From Nitrospirales bacterium (GTDB lineage: Bacteria > Nitrospirota > Nitrospiria > Nitrospirales > UBA8639): a stretch of DNA of 6,141 nucleotides. The stretch spans positions 1 through 6,141 of the forward strand of contig JAJDBO010000021.1 of assembly GCA_029261305.1 (NCBI GenBank), in the 5' to 3' direction. This document shows positions 1 to 4,740 of this stretch, in pieces. Below the pieces are notes generated by a model. That model was not told the DNA's origin, did no database searches, and saw only the letters and a list, made by a program, of their open reading frames with translations. Within the stretch, counting starts at the first letter, position 1. Each line of letters starts with the position of its first letter. The translations under genes and the position numbers were made by a program.

Positions 1-1
1 A

Positions 2-742
2 AAAGTTGATTCGCTGGAGGATGTGGCTCAAGAAGTGGAATGGGGATCAGGCCTTCGGCTTATCGCTGGCACGGGAGAAACGCTGGCCACGGCGAATATG
101 CCTTATGCCAAGAAACAGCGGTTGATCCGTCATCTCCAAACCCTTGATGCCGATGTGGTGGTGTTGGATTGTCCGCCGGGAACTAGTTATCAAGCACTCG
201 ATTTCTTTTTACAGGGCGATGCTCAGATTGTCGTTGCCAACCCAGATCCAACGTCTGTCATCGAACTCTACCGTTTTTTGAAACTTGCCGCGATTCGAAA
301 AGTCTTGACGCGTGTATTGGCCCGGGATCGTGGAGAGGTCAAAACTTCGCTCATGGAGGAAGAGTTTTCAAGCGTCGAGGAAGTACTGGCTGCCATTGGC
401 AATGAGGATGAAAGCACTCGCGAAGCCGCTGAGCAGACATTGCAAGAATTTAATCCGTTGTTTGTCCTTAATAGGACTACACCGAAAAGTCAGGTGTCGG
501 TTGGCTATCTTCAGCAGGTGGTGACTAAATTTATCGGGAGTGAGTTGGTCATGCTAGGAGAAATCCCTGCAGACGAGTCTGTCGAGCAATCTATGCGGAT
601 CTTTCAACCGGTGGTGGATCTTGCCCCCAAGAGTCCTGCCGCCAAGGGCCTCGATCAAATCATGCACAGGCTGTTGTTGTATATCGCACATCAACATCGT
701 TCGTCAGGGATATCCAACAAGTCTGTGGTACACAGTCCCTAA
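2..742 (+). CDS. MinD/ParA-family P-loop ATPase (FlhG/MinD-like), 5' truncated by the window edge
   Basis: This is the C-terminal part of a deviant-Walker ATPase of the SIMIBI MinD/ParA class, a family of cytoplasmic or membrane-peripheral ATP switches that position cell structures. The frame is open to base 2, so the start and the Walker A (KGGxGKT) lie upstream. Counting the GTG at 23 as residue 1, the visible parts are a Walker B/switch II strand VVVLDCPPG (45-53, Asp49), then SYQALDFFL, then a strand ending ANPDPTSVIELYRFLK (about 72-87). A charged helical insert follows (about 90-142), then the nucleotide-base motif FVLNRT (147-152) and a C-terminal SPAAKGLDQI helix. The insert and the PDPTS segment resemble the MinD-like proteins of deltaproteobacteria rather than classical septum-site MinD. 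GGAGG at 16-20 sits too close to the GTG at 23, and a start there would remove the P-loop, so I reject it. The cellular cargo (flagella, chromosome, other) cannot be told from this window. Confidence 0.88.
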   Translation, partial: KVDSLEDVAQEVEWGSGLRLIAGTGETLATANMPYAKKQRLIRHLQTLDADVVVLDCPPGTSYQALDFFLQGDAQIVVANPDPTSVIELYRFLKLAAIRKVLTRVLARDRGEVKTSLMEEEFSSVEEVLAAIGNEDESTREAAEQTLQEFNPLFVLNRTTPKSQVSVGYLQQVVTKFIGSELVMLGEIPADESVEQSMRIFQPVVDLAPKSPAAKGLDQIMHRLLLYIAHQHRSSGISNKSVVHSP

Positions 743-749
743 AGGAGGT
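741..749 (+). promoter_or_regulatory. Perfect Shine-Dalgarno of the 55-codon ORF
   Basis: AAAGGAGGT is a full complement of the 16S rRNA tail and ends four bases before the ATG at 754. Its first two bases are part of the TAA stop (740-742) of the upstream ATPase gene. Ribosomes finishing the ATPase would therefore sit on this site, which suggests translational coupling. It is the strongest ribosome binding site in the window. Confidence 0.7.
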
Positions 750-753
750 CACG

Positions 754-921
754 ATGCATCCAGGAATCATACCCGCCATTATGACTAGTCTTCTGAGAGC
801 GTCGGTCATTAAAAACAAAAACTATCCGAGGGTTGTCGATCCACCCATGAAGACAAAGCGGTGTCGGCCTTTAGGTAAAAAATCCACTGCTACGATATAT
901 TCCAACCCAAACGGTCTGTAA
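754..921 (+). CDS. Small basic protein, 55 aa, function unknown
   Basis: This ORF begins 11 bases after the stop of the MinD-like gene, behind a perfect Shine-Dalgarno. The product opens with a mildly hydrophobic stretch (GIIPAIMTSLLRASVI, residues 4-19). A strongly basic half follows: about ten Lys/Arg against a single Asp, with KTKRCRPLGKK at residues 33-43. It has no convincing transmembrane segment or signal peptide, and I do not recognise a family. The position and ribosome site argue that it is translated together with the ATPase and might act as its partner. The alternative is the surviving 5' end of a longer gene, because protein-like stretches continue in other frames downstream and the TAA at 919 may be a premature end. 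The ORF itself is certain; its being a complete functional gene is not. Confidence 0.5.
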   Translation: MHPGIIPAIMTSLLRASVIKNKNYPRVVDPPMKTKRCRPLGKKSTATIYSNPNGL

Positions 922-1050
922 CCTCCACAGTTCGAATTCGGTCTGTTGAGAAAGTCACCTTGATCCACATCGGGGATCGAGTGCATCCACGTTGCCGTCC
1001 TATAAGCCTTCTAAAGTTTCCACCAGAACCCACAGAGGAATGCCGTGTAA
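922..1050 (+). other. Decayed or non-coding stretch between the small ORF and the gene remnant
   Basis: No gene with a start codon and ribosome site is supported here on either strand. The plus frame that contains the 55-codon ORF is broken by stops at 919, 961, 1003, 1012 and 1048. Another plus frame stays open from 879 to about 1113, but it has no usable start and no recognisable family. An 88-codon minus-strand ORF across this stretch is rich in Arg, Ser and Thr, has no ribosome site, and looks like a chance frame. I see no tRNA, terminator or clear promoter. Confidence 0.4.
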
Positions 1051-1302
1051 ATCGGAATGGTGGTGACGTATCATGCACTGTATCCCAAAGCCAAAAAGAT
1101 TGCGTATCTATTTGATCAAGAGTGTGAGTAGGCAACGGGCAGGCGGGTTTTTCCAAAAATCAAAACATGGATAGTCCTTCACTAGGGTCGAGAATGGCGG
1201 GAAGAACTGTGGGAAACGCTAGAGAGGAATTTCCGTCGTCTCGAAAAAAAACGAGGAAAGACTCGGGCACATTTGCCCAAGCCTTTCCTTAATGCTTTGT
1301 AA
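1051..1302 (+). pseudogene. Possible remnant of an unidentified gene with two in-frame TAG stops
   Basis: One plus frame reads 84 codons, broken only by TAG at 1129 and TAG at 1183, and ends at TAA 1300-1302. Its translation looks protein-like: MVVTYHALYPKAKKIAYLF from the ATG at 1057, then RRVFPKIKTWIV between the two stops. The last segment is rich in Trp, Glu, Arg and Leu, with EWREELWETLERNFRRLEKK beginning at 1192. Both TAGs are a single C-to-T change away from CAG (Gln). The last segment has no start codon of its own, so it is not a separate gene. I do not recognise the family. The reading is weak: two stops in 84 codons is not far from chance, and the 3' end overlaps the minus-strand ppiC terminator. 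Confidence 0.28.
1244..1289 (-). terminator. Intrinsic (Rho-independent) terminator of ppiC
   Basis: Read on the minus strand, a long imperfect hairpin is followed, after two bases, by eight consecutive T. The arms on the plus strand are AGGAAAG (1254-1260) with CTTTCCT (1283-1289), and GGGCA (1265-1269) with TGCCC (1274-1278) around the loop CATT. Between them lie two central pairs flanked by two mismatches. The T run corresponds to plus-strand A at 1244-1251. The structure begins about 60 bases past the ppiC stop, and no other gene intervenes, so it terminates the ppiC transcript. On the plus strand there is no U-run after the hairpin, so it would be a poor terminator in that direction. Confidence 0.82.
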
Positions 1303-1314
1303 CAACTTGAGGCC

Positions 1315-1328
1315 ATCCTTCGAAGGAT
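1315..1328. repeat. Perfect 14-bp palindrome ATCCTTCGAAGGAT
   Basis: This self-complementary sequence lies between the ppiC stop and its terminator hairpin. As RNA it could form only a short stem with a very tight loop. As DNA it could be a site for a dimeric protein, but its position in a 3' untranslated region gives no clear role. Chance is possible. Confidence 0.3.
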
Positions 1329-1348
1329 AACAGTAGAGAGAAAGGCGA

Positions 1349-1627
1349 TTATGTGCGGCTGGTGATTTCCAACAAGTGGTATCCGAACTGAGTTTTCACT
1401 GGGCCGTGTACTTTGCCCACTTCCTCGTTAAAGACCACGGTATCAAATTCTGGCACCATTTGCCCTGGACCAAACTCGCCTAAGTCGCCACCTTGTTTTC
1501 CAGATGGGCAGGTCGAGTGTTCCTTGGCCAATGTCGCAAAGTCAGTGCCCCCTTCAATTTGGGTTTTTATCGCATTGCAGGATTCTTCAGTTGCAACCAA
1601 GATATGTCGAGCGCGTGCTTTTGCCAT
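1349..1627 (-). CDS. ppiC: Cytoplasmic peptidyl-prolyl cis-trans isomerase, parvulin type (PpiC)
   Basis: A stand-alone parvulin domain of 92 residues that isomerises Xaa-Pro bonds and assists folding. It has no signal peptide or chaperone arm, so it is the small cytoplasmic PpiC rather than SurA, PpiD or PrsA. It matches E. coli PpiC in length (93) and order: RHILV with His8, the loop CPSGKQGGDLGEF (40-52) with the active-site Cys40, GQMVPEFD (55-62) with Met57 and Phe61, and QFGYHLLEI (80-88) with His84. All expected active-site residues are present. The ATG at 1627 follows AAGGAGA (1640-1634) by six bases, a good ribosome site. It is preceded by a candidate promoter and followed by a strong terminator, so it looks like a single-gene transcript. 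Confidence 0.95.
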   Translation of the reverse strand: MAKARARHILVATEESCNAIKTQIEGGTDFATLAKEHSTCPSGKQGGDLGEFGPGQMVPEFDTVVFNEEVGKVHGPVKTQFGYHLLEITSRT

Positions 1628-1678
1628 AGGTGTTCTCCTTCAAAATTTAAAATGTAGATAGATGTGATTGGTGAGTAA

Positions 1679-1707
1679 ATATGTTTGGATGTTACCGTCC
1701 TGGTCAA
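1679..1707 (-). promoter_or_regulatory. Candidate sigma-70 promoter of ppiC
   Basis: On the minus strand TTGACC (1707-1702) is followed after exactly 17 bases by ACATAT (1684-1679). This would start transcription near 1672 and give a leader of about 45 bases before the ppiC ATG at 1627. The -35 box is good and the -10 box fair. It lies in the gap after the collar gene, which has no convincing terminator, so read-through is also possible. Confidence 0.4.
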
Positions 1708-1779
1708 TTTAACGATCTCTAAAATCTTTTGCAATATCGTGAAAGGTGTGAGATCTGGGTTCACTCTATCAACGCGTGC

Positions 1780-2369
1780 TTAATTTCGAGAAGGATAAAT
1801 TCCTTGCAACGCAATACAGAATCGTACTGTCAGATAAGGCTGCATATTATTGTGAGGCTGCCCGTTACCCACTGACCCCATGGATTGAGGGGCATTTGGG
1901 TGAGCCCTCCTGAGCCGGCAGAGGCATATGATTTGCGTCGAGTTTTTGCCTGGACTTTCCCTTCTGGGGTTTTACTGGTCGCCGAAATGTTTGAGGCATT
2001 AAGGCTATGCGAGTGCGAAGGCATTTGACTCACGCTAAGCGCTTCCCTTTTAGTGCCGCTTTTCGATCCCAATGTTCGATTGGTTAACCTAAGTCCATGC
2101 CCAGCATGGATTGCCGCACGACCTCTCATATCGGGCATGCCAAAGTTCGTTCGCCCGTCACCACCATAGGTGGTTCCCAGGAATAGGGCTTGGTATTGGT
2201 TCACGTCCAAAAGCTGCCCACTCGCATCAGTCCATCCACGTGGACAAAAATTTCCGGCAAACATCATCATTTCTCCAATGAAAGGTTCCGGTCCAGCCTG
2301 AGCTGAATGAGAAAATGGTGCGAACGAAAACAGAGTAATCATGGTCACGATCCTAGCAATGTGTTTCAT
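1780..2369 (-). CDS. Secreted phage tail collar-domain protein (microcystin-dependent-protein type), with a one-base frameshift near its 3' end
   Basis: Starting at the ATG at 2369, the product has a Sec signal peptide (residues 1-25, ending SHSAQA). A tail-collar domain follows: PFIGEMMMFAGNFCPRGW (29-46), GTTYGGDGRTNFGMPDMRGR (65-84), TLGSKSG (98-104) and MPSHSHS (116-122). This domain occurs in phage tail fibres and in bacterial MdpB-like proteins of unknown role. The uninterrupted frame ends at 1830 with a tail unlike the family. Shifting frame by one base at the CCCC run (plus-strand GGGG 1889-1892) restores the normal ending, with GQPHNNMQPYL followed by TVRFCIALQGIYPSRN and TAA at 1780-1782. 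That gives 196 residues in total. So one C was lost from the run, either as a real mutation or a sequencing error. The stretch before GTTYGG also lacks about two residues seen in typical members. The upstream ATG at 2423 would bury the signal peptide and is not preferred. AAGGA (2384-2380) precedes the start by ten bases. Confidence 0.82.
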
Positions 2370-2427
2370 GAATGCATTTTCCTTGAAGGGGAATGGTTCG
2401 ATCCTGAACCATATGAAATTCATTCAG

Positions 2428-2456
2428 AGTAGAAAAAATAGATCTCTTTAGATCAA
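2428..2456 (-). promoter_or_regulatory. Weak candidate promoter of the collar gene
   Basis: On the minus strand TTGATC (2456-2451) and TCTACT (2433-2428) are 17 bases apart. This would start transcription near 2421 and leave a leader of about 50 bases. The boxes match consensus only in part. The same bases include a 5-bp stem GATCT-AAAG-AGATC (2454-2441) followed on the minus strand by TATTTTTT, which could instead be a weak terminator-like element for upstream transcription. I cannot decide between the two. Confidence 0.22.
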
Positions 2457-2515
2457 GACCCTTGTCCTAGAAATAGTCAAACTTGTGGAGGGTTTCTTTC
2501 GGTGCGCCTCTTGCG

Positions 2516-2602
2516 GTCATTTCGACTTCAGGGAGAAATCTTTGCCCGTGGAAGTGCTAGTCCGCTATTGGGTAAAATATTTCTCGTGAGACTCGAAATG
2601 AC
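2516..2602. repeat. Palindromic intergenic repeat element, 87 bp (REP/MITE-like)
   Basis: The two ends are perfect inverted copies: GTCATTTCGA at 2516-2525 and TCGAAATGAC at 2593-2602. After an unmatched 7-base gap on each side, a second matching pair follows, GAGAAAT (2533-2539) and ATTTCTC (2579-2585). TTT and CCC further in also match, leaving an unpaired centre of about 30 bases. It lies wholly between the propeller and collar genes and codes for nothing. Ends of the GTCATTTCGA...GAGAAATCTTT type recur as scattered intergenic palindromes in many bacterial genomes. No target-site duplication is obvious. Whether it is mobile or multi-copy cannot be seen from one copy. Confidence 0.65.
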
Positions 2603-2626
2603 AGAGGGCTAGGGGGAGAAAGAGTA

Positions 2627-2650
2627 AGGGGTAAACAATCCTGAACCCCT
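2627..2650 (-). terminator. Weak hairpin after the propeller lipoprotein gene
   Basis: AGGGGT (2627-2632) and ACCCCT (2645-2650) form a 6-bp stem with a 12-base loop, about 45 bases past the stop of the propeller gene. On the minus strand it is followed by TACTCTTTCTCC, which is pyrimidine-rich but not a true U-run. It could end the envelope operon or protect its mRNA 3' end. The large loop and poor U-tract keep confidence low. Confidence 0.28.
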
Positions 2651-2694
2651 GAGGTTGACGGCTTGAGATCGCATGCTTGGCTTCAGTGCCTAGG

Positions 2695-3735
2695 TTAGGC
2701 TGGTGGTGTGGCTTTGGTCAGCGGGATTGATTCCCAAGATTGGCCACCATTTCTTGAGCGGAAGAGGCCTCTGAGGTTGGTGCCGACGTACAGGGTTTGC
2801 GGGTCTTGGGTACTGATGGTAAGCGCGCGGATATTTAGATTGGTGAGTCCTTCATTCATCGCTTGCCAGGTGTTCCCGCCATCAAGGCTTTTATGAATGC
2901 CTTCACGGCTAGCGACGTAGAGCACATCGGGTTGTTTTGAATCTAAAATTAAGTCACTCAGAAATTGGTCGGGGAGGGATTCGGCAATGCGTTGCCAGGA
3001 GTCGCCCCCGTTTGAGGTTTTATAGAGGCCCTTGAGAGTTGCGGCATAGACAGTCTTGGGATGGTGTGGATCAATTTTAATCTTGACGACGCTGAGTGCT
3101 CTTGAAGTTTTTAGCACATCCGGTGGCACCAGTCCGTTGTTGACCTTTTTCCATGTCTTGGCACCATCCATCGATCGATACACTCCACCACTCGTACCAG
3201 CAAACATTGTCTGTGGTTGGTTGGGGTCGATGTCGACCGTCACGACCATGAGCACCTCGATCATGCCCTCCATATGTTTGATCCAATTGTCTCCTCCATT
3301 TTCAGTCTCGAACACACCCATGGATGTGGCGGCAAAGAGGTGCTGGCTTGAGCCTGGGACAAACTTAAGTTCATGGACCACGGAGGTAATGGTGACGCCG
3401 CCTAACCCTGTGCGTCTTGCGCGCCATCGTTGTCCGCCGCTGAAGCTTTTGAACACGGCATCGCCTTTGGTTCCGGCATAGACATTGGCTGGAAGCAATG
3501 GGTCGACAGCCAAGGCAATGACTCGCGAGTGAGTCATGCCTTTGGACACATTCCTCCAGGTTTGGCCTTCGTCGCGAGATTTGAAAATGTAATCGTTTGT
3601 GGCGAGGTAGATGATGTTGGCTTTTGTCGGGTGTAAGGCAATTTCGACGACCGTTTCTCCACTTCCGCCGCACCCCGTGAGTAGCAGGAAAAAGGCGCAG
3701 GTGAAGAAAATTTTTAAAGAAGGGAGAATGGCCAT
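2695..3735 (-). CDS. Lipoprotein with a seven-Asp-box (BNR/sortilin/YCF48-like) beta-propeller
   Basis: From the ATG at 3735 the product is 346 residues. It begins with a lipoprotein signal (hydrophobic FFTCAFFLLL, lipobox LTGC, Cys22) and then GGSG, so it is probably an outer-membrane lipoprotein facing the periplasm. The rest is seven repeats, each carrying an Asp-box (S-x-D/N-x-G-x-x-W): 52-60, 96-104, 143-151, 187-195, 239-247, 282-290 and 326-334. Each is preceded by a strand of the LYVGT/VYAAT kind. Seven such units predict a closed seven-bladed propeller. Relatives include YCF48/HCF136-like assembly factors, sortilin-like and sialidase folds. No sialidase catalytic set is apparent, so binding or scaffolding is more likely than hydrolysis. 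The same frame stays open upstream to 3972, but that extension overlaps the M48 gene antiparallel to nothing useful and would bury the lipobox. The start has no strong ribosome site. It lies 94 bp after the M48 gene and is likely co-transcribed with it. Confidence 0.88.
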   Translation of the reverse strand: MAILPSLKIFFTCAFFLLLTGCGGSGETVVEIALHPTKANIIYLATNDYIFKSRDEGQTWRNVSKGMTHSRVIALAVDPLLPANVYAGTKGDAVFKSFSGGQRWRARRTGLGGVTITSVVHELKFVPGSSQHLFAATSMGVFETENGGDNWIKHMEGMIEVLMVVTVDIDPNQPQTMFAGTSGGVYRSMDGAKTWKKVNNGLVPPDVLKTSRALSVVKIKIDPHHPKTVYAATLKGLYKTSNGGDSWQRIAESLPDQFLSDLILDSKQPDVLYVASREGIHKSLDGGNTWQAMNEGLTNLNIRALTISTQDPQTLYVGTNLRGLFRSRNGGQSWESIPLTKATPPA

Positions 3736-3829
3736 CGGAGCCAGAGCATAACGGGCCTTGGCATTGAACTCAAATCCTATTGGATTGGTCAGCCGCGCAG
3801 ACAACAAAAGGAAATTTGGTGCGGATGGT

Positions 3830-4699
3830 TTAGCCCTGTTTTGGGGTTGGTTGTTTTTCTGGCGGGGGCGGAGTGATTTTGGGAAGCTCAGAGACCGAGG
3901 CTTTTTTTGCGCGATCGTAGATGGCCATGGCTTCGGGCATCCATTCTTGAAGATCTTTGATGCGAGTTTCATTGGCCGGATGGGTCGAGAGGAATTCTGG
4001 CGGCGCGCCCTGTGATGATTGTGCCATGCGTTGCCAGAGTCTTACTGATTCTCGTGGATCATATCCAGCCTCGGCAGCCAACAACAACCCAATGTAATCG
4101 GCTTCAGATTCATGACTGCGGCTAAAGGGGAGGAGCACTCCAAGGCCGACGGCTTGACCAGCCAATTGACTGCCTACTGGGCCCATGCCCAAAGCAATTG
4201 TCACGACAGAGAGTCCAAGTTGTGCGGCGGAATTGGTACTCATGCGTTCAGCACCATGTCTAGCCAAGGCATGGACGACTTCATGTCCCATGATGGCTGC
4301 GAGGCCATTTTCATTTTTGGCTTCTGGGAAAATGCCTGTGTAAAACGCGATTTTGCCGCCGGGCAAAGCCCAGGCATTTTTGGTCCGATCATCTTTGATG
4401 ACATTCACTTCCCAGTTAAAGCTTTGTGCGCGCTGGGCATATTTTGATTTTTTGGCAGCAGCAATGATTCGTTCGGCGACTCGCTGGACAGGGGCCACTT
4501 CAGCGGGATTTTGGGATATTTGAACTTTCGGATCTCCCAGAACTTGGGCATACGATTGTTCCCCCATTTGCACTTCACTGTCTTCAGAAATCAATAGAAA
4601 TTGGGACCGGTCGGTGTATGGGTTACTGGCGCAGCCTGTCGTCAATAACAACAATGTGAAAAGGAAAGTACCAAATATTGGTCGGGTGCGTGGCATCAT
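3830..4699 (-). CDS. M48-family zinc metalloprotease lipoprotein (LoiP/YggG-like)
   Basis: A 289-residue lipoprotein peptidase that would cleave misfolded or damaged envelope proteins. The signal peptide ends in the lipobox LTTGC (Cys23). The mature part opens with the family's ISEDSEVQMG segment (37-46). NAWALPGGKIAFYTG (108-122) precedes the zinc site HEVVH (139-143, catalytic Glu140). The third ligand is probably Glu197 in ESEAD (197-201). STHPANETRIKDL (238-250) closes the catalytic domain, and a Pro/Lys-rich tail ends the protein. All catalytic residues are intact, so it should be active. There are two adjacent ATGs (4699 and 4696), and neither has a good Shine-Dalgarno. With only 41 bp after the M16 gene, translation may depend on coupling. 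Single-domain M48 lipoproteins of this size resemble E. coli LoiP rather than the larger BepA, which adds TPR repeats. Confidence 0.93.
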   Translation of the reverse strand: MMPRTRPIFGTFLFTLLLLTTGCASNPYTDRSQFLLISEDSEVQMGEQSYAQVLGDPKVQISQNPAEVAPVQRVAERIIAAAKKSKYAQRAQSFNWEVNVIKDDRTKNAWALPGGKIAFYTGIFPEAKNENGLAAIMGHEVVHALARHGAERMSTNSAAQLGLSVVTIALGMGPVGSQLAGQAVGLGVLLPFSRSHESEADYIGLLLAAEAGYDPRESVRLWQRMAQSSQGAPPEFLSTHPANETRIKDLQEWMPEAMAIYDRAKKASVSELPKITPPPPEKQPTPKQG

Positions 4700-4740
4700 G
4701 GGAAGAGGGTGTTAGGGTTGAGATTGTTGGTCAGCCCACT

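Noticed and set aside
16..25. GGAGG followed by ATG/GTG at 21-25 as the start of the ATPase gene
   Set aside because: The spacing is too short, the frame is open further upstream, and a start here would lack the P-loop that the family needs.
890..1156. Minus-strand ORF of 88 codons
   Set aside because: It has no ribosome site, a composition unlike the neighbours and no recognisable motif. It lies opposite a decayed plus-strand region and fits a chance frame.
1567..1764. Minus-strand ORF overlapping the ppiC start in another frame
   Set aside because: It overlaps the well-supported ppiC start and its ribosome site, and its N-terminal part is the intergenic promoter region.
1889..1892. Programmed frameshift in the collar gene, as used by some phage tail genes
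   Set aside because: There is no slippery heptamer or evident downstream structure, and collar genes are not known to use one. A simple deletion in the C run explains it.
2370..2423. Longer start for the collar protein at 2423
   Set aside because: It adds 18 residues before a clean signal peptide, and a ribosome site is present for the ATG at 2369.
3056..3481. Plus-strand 141-codon ORF inside the propeller gene
   Set aside because: It is a shadow of the repeat-rich minus-strand gene, with no ribosome site or family match.
3785..3829. Possible internal promoter before the propeller gene (minus-strand TTGTCT, 17 bases, AATAGG)
   Set aside because: The -10 box matches only half of consensus, and the gap is short enough for co-transcription with M48.
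3736..3972. 79-codon N-terminal extension of the propeller lipoprotein
   Set aside because: It overlaps the 3' end of the M48 gene on the same strand in another frame, is rich in Lys/Pro/Ser, and would place the lipobox about 100 residues in.
4112..4447. Plus-strand 111-codon ORF inside the M48 gene
   Set aside because: The minus strand here encodes the intact HEVVH zinc site, so the plus frame is a shadow.
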